A stretch of 33,577 nt of DNA, taken from IMG/VR virus record IMGVR_UViG_3300021509_000008, positions 1 to 33,577 of that record. One strand, given 5' to 3'. A program made the position numbers and the translations under genes. This stretch comes from a virus. The notes under the pieces were generated by a model. That model saw only the letters and a program-made list of their open reading frames with translations, was not told the DNA's origin and searched no databases. Positions 14,014 to 21,851 of the stretch are shown piece after piece (the first letter of the stretch is position 1; every line of letters starts with the position of its first letter).

Positions 14014-15188
14014 CTGACTTCCTCATAATGCGTTATTTTGCTATTGCCACTTTTGAAATCAATATTGTTCACGAGAGCATCCTTTTCAGCAGTCCCTGAA
14101 AGTACAATATCGATCTGATTATACGCCGTATTGTAGAAATCGGCATAAGCGGTTGCGAACTGTTCAAGAAATTCAGTGTTATCATTGAACGATATTTCAC
14201 GTAAAAGATAACTTGCTGATGGTCTGTAATGTAGGACAAAATGTTTAGGAAGCGTTATAGACCTTTTTGTGAAATTACCTGTATTTGTGGGCTTGGTGAA
14301 CTCAGAAACAGGGCTCTCGGTGAACGTTGCATAATAATCTGTAAGTGAAGATAATTTAGCGACCTGAGCCTGCAACGAGTCAACGGTATCCATCTTTTTA
14401 GCCCTGTATCCGTCCAGGTCGGCAGATGGGATGTTGAATGCACTGATGTAGCTGAATCTCAAGGTTCTGGTTTCTGAAACGATCGTCCATTCCCAGCGGA
14501 TTCTGAGGGTTCGGCAAATCTCCAGGAATACATCCAGGAAGGTTGCGCCATCATAAAAAGGATCAGCTGATTTAGACAGCCCGATAGCTTTAAGTTGCTT
14601 CCATTGGAATAGTATGTATTTTCTGGCAAGCAAGGCCGGAGTTGCTCCACTGGTAGACTTGTATTTCAGCCAGTTGGTTGTGTAGTCTTTTACGTAAGAA
14701 TCGGTGATATCTTCTAGGTCAATGTTACATGCGTTATGTATCATCACACGAGCCAGAAAAAGAGCCTGGATATATTGTTCATCGTAGTAAGAAGAACCGC
14801 CTGAAACGTACTTGTAAAGCTCCTGTTGCTCCTGGCTGGAAAGGCCTGTCCAATACGATGTCGTGTCAAAATCTGAAGGTAAAATATTAGAGATGTAGAA
14901 TTTGTCTAATTTCTTTATCAAATCATAGCATTCTGCGTCAAACGTAAATTTGTCTGGATTAGGGGCTATCTTATTCACGTACAAAACCATTTCAAGGGAT
15001 GAATCGATCCAGATTTCGAGTTCATCTCCTTCGCTGAGGCTGACAGTGTCGTCAAAAGTGATGGTTGGATGCGGGATGGTGGGGTAGAAACTTCTGTCAC
15101 GCCGAAATGTAAAGCCTGAAATATTCAGAACGTAGTCAGAAAGTTCAGTGTAAACCCCTGAAACGACTTTATAAAGGCTGGCCGTCAT
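14010..15188 (-). CDS. Tail hub/baseplate-like protein
   Basis: A 392-residue protein directly after the tape measure gene. The first 90 residues ('VYTELSDYVLNISGFTFRRD' and 'LEIWIDSSLEMVLYVNKIAP') look like the OB-like opening of gp27/gpD-type tail hubs, which ring the tube tip. A 'TLRIRWEWTI' segment lies in the middle. ATG at 15188 is preferred over GTG at 15191 because AGAGGAG is six bases away. It overlaps the tape measure gene by 20 bases. The family assignment rests on position and general character. Confidence 0.6.
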   Translation of the reverse strand: MTASLYKVVSGVYTELSDYVLNISGFTFRRDRSFYPTIPHPTITFDDTVSLSEGDELEIWIDSSLEMVLYVNKIAPNPDKFTFDAECYDLIKKLDKFYISNILPSDFDTTSYWTGLSSQEQQELYKYVSGGSSYYDEQYIQALFLARVMIHNACNIDLEDITDSYVKDYTTNWLKYKSTSGATPALLARKYILFQWKQLKAIGLSKSADPFYDGATFLDVFLEICRTLRIRWEWTIVSETRTLRFSYISAFNIPSADLDGYRAKKMDTVDSLQAQVAKLSSLTDYYATFTESPVSEFTKPTNTGNFTKRSITLPKHFVLHYRPSASYLLREISFNDNTEFLEQFATAYADFYNTAYNQIDIVLSGTAEKDALVNNIDFKSGNSKITHYEEVR

Positions 15189-17136
15189 CACCCGCTCCTC
15201 TCATAATGTTTATGATTTCATTATCATTTCTAATTCGTGTTTCTGGATCGGTTGTTTCGATCGTAACGGAAAGATTGAGTGCTGCAATGTTGGCGTTTAC
15301 GGCCTGAATTGCTTTCAGGATTAGATCGAGCTGTTTGCTTTCACCGCCGCCGCTCTTCATTGTCACCGGGATAGATTTTCCATCCGGGAGTGGTACGGCT
15401 GCTTCGGGGCCAGCTTCACCGAAAATTGACGGCTTGTCTGCGATACCGCCTTTGCCATATTTAGGCAGTGGTGTTCCTAAAATTACCCCTGCCTGCGTAA
15501 CGCCCATTGCTGCAATAATATCAGTCCAGGGTTTACCAAACGATAACGGAAAAGCTGCAAGGGCCTTCATGTAGGCTATCACTGTATTGAATGTTACCTG
15601 AGCAAGGGCGTTGGCACGTTCTGCGATAGCGATCTTTCTTTTCTCTTTTGCGTATTTATCACGGATTTTCTTCTCCATCGCAGCCTGCTCTTCTGCTGAT
15701 GCCTTCTTGAATATCGTTGTATTGTGGAGCTTATTAAGCTCAAGATTCATCTCCTGGTCTGTTCTTGCTTTTGCCATATTCAGCAATGAGGAGTTAAGGC
15801 TTAGGGCTTGAGCTCCCAGGGTTTGGTTCATCTGAGATTCTCTGGCTTCCAAGTCTTCCTGGCTGAAGCCATGCCAAGCAAAGAACGGGTCAACATCTTG
15901 CTCTGGCAGGTAATCAGGTTCATCTTTTTCTGTCCGTAATTTTACAACATATTCTTTGCCTGTAATTTGTTCTAATTTAGACAATAATTTGTCTAACTCT
16001 TCTTGTTCCTGTTCAAGTCTTTCCGTTTCAGCTTCTTGTGCTTTTTGGGATGCTTCTTGCGCTCTTTCCCATTCTTCCGCCATTTCCCTGAGAACCTGCA
16101 TGGCAAGTTTTGTTTCTTCTGTCTGCTTTTGCATCCTGTAAACATCATAAAGAGCCCGCATTTTGACAATATCACCCTGTAGCCCAGCCATGCGGGTTCG
16201 CATCTGTGCATATTTTTGATCAGCATCATCTAGAACACCTAAAGCCTGACCCCATCCGATAGCGGCCTCCATGAAGAAACCGCCGACCTTTTCTTTTAGG
16301 TCTCCATATTTATTCTGGAGTTGAATGATCTTGCCGGTGTTGGTCGTTATCGCATCAGACGCCATATTAAATCCGCTTGCCATCTCACGCTGAAGGATTG
16401 CCATCTTTTCAGATGCTGTTGAAGCAGATTTAAGTTCCGGAATATATCTCTGCAACTGGTTGAAGTCCCCCTCATAAGCGAGTGCAATGCCTTTCATTGC
16501 AGTTTCCTGAGAAAGTCCAACATCTTTGAATTTTTCGGATAAACCAATAGCGCCCTTGGTAGCATCTGCAACTTGATCAAGCGATATTCCCATGTTTGCA
16601 GCGGCTGTCATAAGTTTTTGTGATTGCTCATCGCCAACTAATGTTATTTGTTGGATTTTGTCAGCTTCTTGTGCTAAAAAATTAAAATATTGAGCATGGG
16701 CATTAGTTTTATCTTTTAGCGCAGACAGCAACCTTTGGTCTGATTGCTCTTGAACGCCATAAAGTTCTATCGTCTCCGATATAGCTCCCGAAACCTTGCT
16801 GTAAATGGCAGAAAGCCCCTGATAAGCCATTCCAAGTTTTGCTAAAGTGTTTAGGGCGGATTTCCCTTCTGCTTTTATCTTTGTTGTTTTTTCATCTGGA
16901 ATAGATTCAACGGCATCAGATACAGTTTCAGCTTCACCTTCGGCCTGTGATCCGTCCGCCGTAATCTCGACATCTTGACCAGATAAATTTTCAAGCTCAG
17001 AAGCTAAAGACCGAACCTCCGAGTCATCAATATTGATGCCGTATTTTTCACGAAGAGCTGCGATAAGACCTTCAAGTTTCTTTGCGTTTTTCAATGCAAA
17101 GTCAATAGTCATTTGAAGCTTTTTATTCATTGCCAT
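15169..17136 (-). CDS. Tail tape measure protein
   Basis: A 655-residue, Ala/Lys/Glu-rich, mostly helical protein with long coiled-coil stretches (about 330-460) and two hydrophobic segments near 110-130 and 510-555. Segments such as 'MTAAANMGISLDQVADATKG' and 'GFFMEAAIGWGQ' are typical of tail tape measure and minor tail proteins, as is the late 'GKGGIADKPSIFGEAGPEAA' motif, which marks many tape measure C-termini. It fixes tail length and leads DNA ejection. By the lambda rule (about 0.15 nm per residue) it would imply a tail of roughly 100 nm. No sheath gene is visible, so a siphovirus is likely. Start at 17136, or 17130. Confidence 0.88.
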   Translation of the reverse strand: MAMNKKLQMTIDFALKNAKKLEGLIAALREKYGINIDDSEVRSLASELENLSGQDVEITADGSQAEGEAETVSDAVESIPDEKTTKIKAEGKSALNTLAKLGMAYQGLSAIYSKVSGAISETIELYGVQEQSDQRLLSALKDKTNAHAQYFNFLAQEADKIQQITLVGDEQSQKLMTAAANMGISLDQVADATKGAIGLSEKFKDVGLSQETAMKGIALAYEGDFNQLQRYIPELKSASTASEKMAILQREMASGFNMASDAITTNTGKIIQLQNKYGDLKEKVGGFFMEAAIGWGQALGVLDDADQKYAQMRTRMAGLQGDIVKMRALYDVYRMQKQTEETKLAMQVLREMAEEWERAQEASQKAQEAETERLEQEQEELDKLLSKLEQITGKEYVVKLRTEKDEPDYLPEQDVDPFFAWHGFSQEDLEARESQMNQTLGAQALSLNSSLLNMAKARTDQEMNLELNKLHNTTIFKKASAEEQAAMEKKIRDKYAKEKRKIAIAERANALAQVTFNTVIAYMKALAAFPLSFGKPWTDIIAAMGVTQAGVILGTPLPKYGKGGIADKPSIFGEAGPEAAVPLPDGKSIPVTMKSGGGESKQLDLILKAIQAVNANIAALNLSVTIETTDPETRIRNDNEIINIMRGAGDDGQPL

Positions 17137-17752
17137 CTGTAACCTTCTCCATAAGCCGGAATGACAGGCCAACTTTGACCTGCCAGTCGAATTTTGAATA
17201 ATATTGTTCACGAAATTTGACGTATGCAGAAACGATGGAAGTCAAAGCCCCTGATACAGTTACCGTAGATTCATGTTGCCATTGCTTGAAATCTCTGGAA
17301 ATAACATCCGACTTGCTATCCAACTGGAAATCCGTTACACCCGGAAGTCCAATCTGTTTTGTGTATTTTGTGCCAGCCACAAACGCAACCGATGGGTGCA
17401 AATCCCAGACCTCAGCGATGCCGGCCGTAAACCCAACATGAGACACTCTCAAGTCCAGCTGGTAAATGTTGGCATCCGCAGATTGATTGTAAACACGCTT
17501 GCCGGCAATCCTTATAAATTTCCACTGTTTCTGCAGGTCGATGAGCAGGTTTTGATATTGCTCCCCGTTTTCCCGCTCAAACTCAATTTCTATTTCGGCG
17601 GTATTACGCTTGAAAAACTCAGCGGAAACCTGATAATCGGCTGGTTGGTTATCTTCCTTCGGATTCCTGATGCTTATGGCGGTCTTAAATTCCACGCAGT
17701 GCGCCAGAATCAGCGCACATGCGAAGATTATCGTAAAGGTTAGTCTTTTCAC
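17123..17752 (-). CDS. Secreted beta-rich protein with signal peptide
   Basis: A 209-residue protein with GTG start at 17752, one base after the previous stop. Residues 1-20 are a signal peptide ('MKRLTFTIIFACALILAHC'), with a poor lipobox (LAHC). The rest is beta-rich with alternating polar and hydrophobic residues, ending 'WQVKVGLSFRLMEKV'. It sits between a holin-like gene and the tape measure, an unusual place for an exported protein. Options are a lysis or spanin-like factor, a superinfection-exclusion protein, or a host-derived envelope protein. Not recognised beyond that. Confidence 0.6.
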   Translation of the reverse strand: MKRLTFTIIFACALILAHCVEFKTAISIRNPKEDNQPADYQVSAEFFKRNTAEIEIEFERENGEQYQNLLIDLQKQWKFIRIAGKRVYNQSADANIYQLDLRVSHVGFTAGIAEVWDLHPSVAFVAGTKYTKQIGLPGVTDFQLDSKSDVISRDFKQWQHESTVTVSGALTSIVSAYVKFREQYYSKFDWQVKVGLSFRLMEKVTDGNE

Positions 17753-17753
17753 C

Positions 17754-17951
17754 TTAGTCGCCTTTCTTGTGTGAGAGATAGCCTTTTGTGGCATGGTGAG
17801 CCAAGGATAGGCCGCATATGGCCTGAACGACTATTGAGACAACCGATTTCCAGTCACCCAATAGATTCACAATAGCCGGCTCATCCATGATTTTCAGCAG
17901 GACGAGCCCAACTATTGTTTTATTGCCGTTTAGGATTTTCCAAAGCTTCAT
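17754..17951 (-). CDS. Small membrane protein, holin candidate
   Basis: A 65-residue protein, 'MKLWKILNGNKTIVGLVLLK' at the start, with a hydrophobic stretch at 13-22 and another near 35-52 ('SVVSIVVQAICGLSLAHHA'), then a basic tail. The 'LNGNKT' opening with a later amphipathic segment is seen in small phage proteins called putative holins. The start overlaps the previous stop (ATGA). If it is the holin it is far from the endolysin (12884), which is uncommon but known. Confidence 0.55.
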   Translation of the reverse strand: MKLWKILNGNKTIVGLVLLKIMDEPAIVNLLGDWKSVVSIVVQAICGLSLAHHATKGYLSHKKGD

Positions 17952-18217
17952 TTTTTCAGGTTGGCAACAATCTTCAAGATAACACCAATGATTTCAATCA
18001 GCTTTGTGGTAAGTTGCTGGATTTCATCAAGGCTCAAATCTTTCAATTCTGCCTTAATTTCCTCATAATCCTTACCTTCGTTTATGACTTTCAGGATTTC
18101 CGGGTAATTCCCCAAGATTTCAAAAACGGTAAGTTTACCATCTTCAGAATCTCTCTCAACTTCTTTAGCTAGACTGATGAGCGCATCAATCAGTTCCATT
18201 GTTTCTTTAACGTCCAC
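17948..18217 (-). CDS. Small helical phage protein
   Basis: An 89-residue acidic, fully helical protein, with a late hydrophobic stretch ('LIEIIGVILKIVANLKK'). The start is GTG at 18217, with AGGAGG five to six bases upstream; it overlaps the small basic gene before it. The C-terminal amphipathic helix could sit on a membrane. It is coupled to the holin candidate by an ATGA overlap, so it may be part of the same lysis step. Confidence 0.6.
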   Translation of the reverse strand: MDVKETMELIDALISLAKEVERDSEDGKLTVFEILGNYPEILKVINEGKDYEEIKAELKDLSLDEIQQLTTKLIEIIGVILKIVANLKK

Positions 18218-18332
18218 TTTTACCTCCTACTTGATTTTTGTGTTTACGAGCCGGTAGCTTACTCGTGCCATACTTTGCTTTATGTGTTGCTTTCCGTTGT
18301 GCATCTGTTTTTCTCGGTCTTGTCCGTGCCAT
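18207..18332 (-). CDS. Very small basic protein (41 residues)
   Basis: A 41-residue protein, 'MARTRPRKTDAQRKATHKAK' in its first half, more than one third Lys/Arg/His. AGGAGG lies five bases before the ATG. Its 3' end carries the ribosome site of the next gene. Similar tiny basic proteins occur in many phages and could bind nucleic acid or be ribosomal-protein-like mimics; the function is unknown. Confidence 0.65.
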   Translation of the reverse strand: MARTRPRKTDAQRKATHKAKYGTSKLPARKHKNQVGGKSGR

Positions 18333-18345
18333 ATTTACCTCCTAC

Positions 18346-18561
18346 CTAAACGGAATTATCACCAAATTCGCTGTCAAGGGGAAATTCATATCCATGCTCA
18401 GTCATGAAAGCCGTCATCTCTTCTTTCGTATCGAACTCAAAGCCCTGCTTCGGTGCACGATAGTAAGTTACGCTGTTGGTGCTATATTCCCCGCCTGAGA
18501 CGACAATGCTATCCAACACGATTATCCTGTATCTTTTCGTTAACTTCTTAGATTCTGACAT
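18346..18561 (-). CDS. Small phage protein, unknown function
   Basis: A 71-residue protein starting 'MSESKKLTKRYRIIVLDSIV', beta-rich in the first half and with 'FDTKEEMTAFMTEHGYEFPL' in the second. AAGGAGG lies six bases before the ATG at 18561; the open frame to 18615 overlaps the leucine-rich gene and is not needed. No domain is recognised. It falls between the surface-type proteins and the small lysis-like cluster. Confidence 0.6.
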   Translation of the reverse strand: MSESKKLTKRYRIIVLDSIVVSGGEYSTNSVTYYRAPKQGFEFDTKEEMTAFMTEHGYEFPLDSEFGDNSV

Positions 18562-18571
18562 ACAAACCTCC

Positions 18572-19513
18572 TTATGGTTGTGCAGTGACTGTAACCGTCC
18601 AACCCTTAGCTTCAAGTGATGCTACCGATGCCAGTCCTGCGGGGTCAGATGGCGGTGCATTGCCATCTAATTTTAATTCTTTCGTGCTACTGACAGATGA
18701 AGCGTCAAGATCAGCTAAAAAGGCATCAACCATCGTTTCTGTCCAGTGGCAATTGTGGCCGATTATATTGCAATTATCCCAATTCGGCAGAGTCGTAGAT
18801 GTGTATGTAACAGCAGTGCCATGGAAATCAAGCGTTTTAAAATTCGTTAAGCTCGATAAGCTCGATATATCACCAGTAACATCAGAGTAAGAACAAACTA
18901 TGCTCTCCAGCTCCGTTAACCCCGATAAGCTCGATAGATCGACAGTAATATTGGAGCAACTATAAAAACTTAAATACGTTAGCTCCGTTAACCCCGATAA
19001 GCTCGATAGATCACCATAAGAATCAGAACTGGAAAGGAAGAAAAATGTTATCCCTACTGGTATATTTACATTAGTCCAATAGAAATTATTGTTGGTACTT
19101 AGGAAAAACGTCAGCGTCCGAGTTCGACTGTATATAGTTACAACGGAAGGAATAACAGGGCTTTCGGTTTCAGTATCGGTGCTAATAACCTGAAAATCAC
19201 CATCCCCCGTCCAATCAACAATGCAGGCTTCAGCATTGCCATCTTTCAGCTTCAAAGTAGATGTTGTAGTGGTGCTGTCATTTATCGTCATCACGGGGTA
19301 GTATTTATTGCCTTCACCATCCACAACGTAGGCGTAAGGCTCACCCTGAGATTTTGGCTCTCCTGTATCGATATGCACCTGTGGTGCGGTGGGGTTGAGC
19401 ATCACCTTTGGTTTGGCGGGATTTATCATCACCCTTGGCACGATATACCCTGTCTGGGCAATCGCAAGAGAGAATAAGGCCAGGAGCATTGCTAGAAATA
19501 TATATCTTTTCAC
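18572..19513 (-). CDS. Signal-peptide protein with leucine-rich repeats
   Basis: A 313-residue protein. A signal peptide covers 1-20 ('MKRYIFLAMLLALFSLAIAQ'). A Pro-rich repeat follows ('PRVMINPAKPKVMLNPTAP'), then a Thr/Ser-rich region, then three leucine-rich repeat units of 23-24 residues around 'DLSSLSGLTELTYLSFYSC'. The C-terminal 55 residues ('ETMVDAFLADLDASSVSS', 'LEAKGWTVTVT') match a module often ending phage LRR proteins. It lies in the usual place of tail fibre genes, but a Sec signal is not expected for a virion protein. It may be a host-derived surface protein or a cell-surface modifier. Confidence 0.7.
   Translation of the reverse strand: MKRYIFLAMLLALFSLAIAQTGYIVPRVMINPAKPKVMLNPTAPQVHIDTGEPKSQGEPYAYVVDGEGNKYYPVMTINDSTTTTSTLKLKDGNAEACIVDWTGDGDFQVISTDTETESPVIPSVVTIYSRTRTLTFFLSTNNNFYWTNVNIPVGITFFFLSSSDSYGDLSSLSGLTELTYLSFYSCSNITVDLSSLSGLTELESIVCSYSDVTGDISSLSSLTNFKTLDFHGTAVTYTSTTLPNWDNCNIIGHNCHWTETMVDAFLADLDASSVSSTKELKLDGNAPPSDPAGLASVASLEAKGWTVTVTAQP
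18846..19015 (-). repeat. Tandem repeats coding leucine-rich units
   Basis: Three near-identical units begin at 18846, 18915 and 18987 (69- and 72-base periods), sharing the plus-strand core GTTAACCCCGATAAGCTCGA with few changes. The periods are whole codons (23 and 24), so unit gain or loss by recombination would keep the frame. Confidence 0.85.
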
Positions 19514-19522
19514 GATACCCCC

Positions 19523-20518
19523 TTAATCGAAAAATTCACAAATAGTTAGCTGGAAATCATAGAAGGTAACTTCATCACCAGCATCATCAGTTTTGACAAT
19601 CAGCTGTATCCAGTCACCTTTTGTCAGTTTCACTACCGCCATACTGGAAGCTGCGTAAGGAACTCCGGCAGATGAGCAGAAAACCGGCTTATAGGTGCAG
19701 GAGCAGGGCGTGCCGTTAAGTGAGAAATTGAGAACAGCGTTTACGTTGGGGGAGTCGCCGGAAATATTCGTGCTCCAGTCCAACTTGAACCATTGCTCAA
19801 TGTCTCCATCGTAGCGCATAGCCGGCTCATCGGTATTGACCGTAATCTGCGTGAAATCCTCTGCGAGAATGTCATTGAATACCCCTTCGACGTATTGATA
19901 TGTATCGGCGGTAGTAATAGTGGTCGTATCCTGTGCTGTAAGTATCGCAAAAGCGCCGCATTTCTTGCCTGAAAAATAGGTGGGAGATGATACATGGACT
20001 GAGTCAAGGCCACCGCTTGCATTTGCTATGCCCCTTATTTCCAGAAACTTAGTGGAATCGACACTGAAATAATAGCCGTATGGATTGCCGGGTATAGCTT
20101 CTGGTGTGATTTGCATATCCAGAGCGGGAACGTAGCCACTATTGGGGACAAACTCGTGAAGCCCGAACTCAGACTCTTGCCCAAGCTTGATGACATCGTC
20201 TGTATCGAGAGTCATTACGTTAGCTGTGTCGCCGACGCTGTTGAGCCATGTTGCCCATTCGCCGTTGGAAAGGGGGAAGCCATTCAGCTTGACGTCAGCC
20301 GTATCAGCCCAGGTGAGGAAGTCTATGAACAGGTTTTGATATGCCTTTTGGCCATCGGGGGCTGGCATGTTAGTCGTTCCGAGTGTCTGACTATTCATGA
20401 AATCAATGAAGTAATTATACAGCAGCTTTGCGCCATCTTCATTGTTGTAATTTGGAATTGCGATTAACGCCCCGAAAATCATCATGATTATCAAGGCGGA
20501 GATATAAACCTTTTTCAT
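19523..20518 (-). CDS. Exported phage protein, unknown function
   Basis: A 331-residue protein with an N-terminal signal or membrane segment ('MKKVYISALIIMMIFGALIA'). The middle is Asp/Thr-rich. The last 120 residues ('FTQITVNTDEPAMRYDGDIE', 'SFSLNGTPCSC'-like Cys pair, 'GDWIQLIVKTDDAGDEVTFY') look like a beta-sandwich of the C1q/fibre-head type. It is the second signal-peptide protein in the tail-fibre position, directly before the leucine-rich one. GGGAG precedes the ATG. A receptor-binding or surface-display role is possible; the family is not recognised. Confidence 0.6.
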   Translation of the reverse strand: MKKVYISALIIMMIFGALIAIPNYNNEDGAKLLYNYFIDFMNSQTLGTTNMPAPDGQKAYQNLFIDFLTWADTADVKLNGFPLSNGEWATWLNSVGDTANVMTLDTDDVIKLGQESEFGLHEFVPNSGYVPALDMQITPEAIPGNPYGYYFSVDSTKFLEIRGIANASGGLDSVHVSSPTYFSGKKCGAFAILTAQDTTTITTADTYQYVEGVFNDILAEDFTQITVNTDEPAMRYDGDIEQWFKLDWSTNISGDSPNVNAVLNFSLNGTPCSCTYKPVFCSSAGVPYAASSMAVVKLTKGDWIQLIVKTDDAGDEVTFYDFQLTICEFFD

Positions 20519-20520
20519 TT

Positions 20521-20787
20521 TTACTCCCTTACTTTAATTTCAACGATCGAATCAAATTTGCGCTCCAGGCGCTCGAATGCAGAGAAGATGTTTTTGTTGC
20601 GCTCTTTTGAGATGGCTATATCCTGTTTTACTTCTGCAAGTTTCTCGGCCATCTGTGCTTCAACTTCGTTCATTCTTTCATGCGTTTTTTTAACATCATG
20701 CGAAAAGCTGACTAAAAGTTTTATGAACCAACCAAGAACGAAAATAAAAACTGTCTGACCTACACCAAAAGCTATTTGCCAAGTCAT
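20521..20787 (-). CDS. Small membrane protein with coiled coil
   Basis: An 88-residue protein starting 'MTWQIAFGVGQTVFIFVLGW' with one membrane segment at about 5-25, followed by a charged coiled coil. GGAG lies six bases before the ATG at 20787; the longer frame to 20799 uses a worse start. The layout fits XhlA-type haemolysin-like or holin-accessory proteins. It follows a terminator-like hairpin after the tail tube gene. Confidence 0.65.
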   Translation of the reverse strand: MTWQIAFGVGQTVFIFVLGWFIKLLVSFSHDVKKTHERMNEVEAQMAEKLAEVKQDIAISKERNKNIFSAFERLERKFDSIVEIKVRE

Positions 20788-20796
20788 TATATGCTC

Positions 20797-20839
20797 CATA
20801 AGAAAAAGTAAAGGCGGCCGGAAATCATCTCAGCCGCCT
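20797..20839 (-). terminator. Terminator-like hairpin after tail tube gene
   Basis: Minus strand AGGCGGC (20839-20833), 14-base loop, GCCGCCT (20818-20812), then TTACTTTTTC. The T-run is interrupted, so this may be a partial terminator that leaves high expression of the capsid and tail tube genes and reduced expression downstream. Confidence 0.65.
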
Positions 20840-20846
20840 GATGTTG

Positions 20847-21386
20847 TTATGATCCAGCGACCAGGGTGTGAACAGTGTACACATCGGTCGGTTTCTTACG
20901 TTTTACGGAATACGAGAACGTGAAAGTTGTCGTATCGCCGCTGTTAGATTTTCCTTCACCCTTCGGGATGAGCTTGACGCCTTCAATGAAGAGCATCGTG
21001 TCACCAACGACAGGGTTTCCGTCCGTACAGGCGGTTTTAGGTGCGATCAGGACTGTGACCGTCTCGTTCAAGAGTTCATCGGAAAGCCAGATCAGAAATT
21101 CGCTGTTGACTTTCTTCACCATGACTTCGCCTGAAATCTCAAACTGAGAGACATCCTGCTCGTAGTCGAAATCCTCGGTAATGCCCTCAAAATTCCACGT
21201 GGGGGAATCTGCGGCATTGACCCCGACATTCTCGAGTTTAGCAATGAACGTATCCCAGGTGGCGACGGTTGGAAGGGTTTCGTCTTTCAGATCGCCTTTT
21301 GCAATCATAACATCGCAGGAATTGAGGAGAAGCCGGTTGAGCTTCTCCCGAATCAACGATGTGTCATCGAATTTTGTAAGTGGCAT
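20847..21386 (-). CDS. Major tail tube-like protein
   Basis: A 179-residue protein: 'LNSCDVMIAKGDLKDETLPT' early, 'WNFEGITEDFDYEQDVSQFE' and 'LIPKGEGKSNSGDTTTFTFS' later, mainly beta. Size, beta content, position (after the capsid genes, before the tape measure) and the terminator behind it fit a major tail tube protein of a siphovirus. No family match is certain. GGGGGA precedes the ATG. Confidence 0.55.
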   Translation of the reverse strand: MPLTKFDDTSLIREKLNRLLLNSCDVMIAKGDLKDETLPTVATWDTFIAKLENVGVNAADSPTWNFEGITEDFDYEQDVSQFEISGEVMVKKVNSEFLIWLSDELLNETVTVLIAPKTACTDGNPVVGDTMLFIEGVKLIPKGEGKSNSGDTTTFTFSYSVKRKKPTDVYTVHTLVAGS

Positions 21387-21396
21387 ATTTTCCCCC

Positions 21397-21849
21397 TTAG
21401 TTTACCGGTGCAAACGGCGAGAAAATTGCACTGACTTTATCGAGATGCTGATCACCTGAGCAGGTATATTTCAGCCCGATGTATGGTTTTTCATCAAGCA
21501 AAAGGGGATCGATAGCGAACCCGACCAGTAATGAGCCGGCGGGAATCGTACTACCGCCTGAATCGCCTGTGATCGTGTGCACGAGAGAGCCATTCGGGAA
21601 TGGCTGTGCAGCACTTCCGGGTGTATTGTCAGCATATGCGACCGGCTCAATGGCAATTGTCGCACTTTCTGCCAATGATATCTCTGTTCTGGCCCACACA
21701 AAGATGAAGCCGGGATTTGCGCCGACCCTGATCAGGGATGCAGCATCCGAACCAGCCTTGCTGATAGCAGATGTAGCGTTTGGCAGAGCTTCGTCCCAGC
21801 TTAGACGCAGGTTGGCGTCATGGGCTTGCATTTGGATTGTTCTGTTCAT
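21397..21849 (-). CDS. Candidate capsid decoration/cement protein
   Basis: A 150-residue, mainly beta protein directly after the capsid gene. Its 'ESATIAIEPVAYADNTPGSA', 'IPAGSLLVGFAID' and 'KPYIGLKYTCSG' segments recall the Bbp16-type capsid cement proteins, which follow the major capsid gene in many phages. ATG at 21849 is seven bases from GGAGG; the ATG at 21855 is too close. The two genes overlap (ATGA-type). The call rests on position and general likeness. Confidence 0.55.
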   Translation of the reverse strand: MNRTIQMQAHDANLRLSWDEALPNATSAISKAGSDAASLIRVGANPGFIFVWARTEISLAESATIAIEPVAYADNTPGSAAQPFPNGSLVHTITGDSGGSTIPAGSLLVGFAIDPLLLDEKPYIGLKYTCSGDQHLDKVSAIFSPFAPVN

Positions 21850-21851
21850 TA

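Noticed and set aside
15993-16229. Minus-strand frame of 78 codons
   Set aside because: Alternative frame of the coiled-coil part of the tape measure gene.
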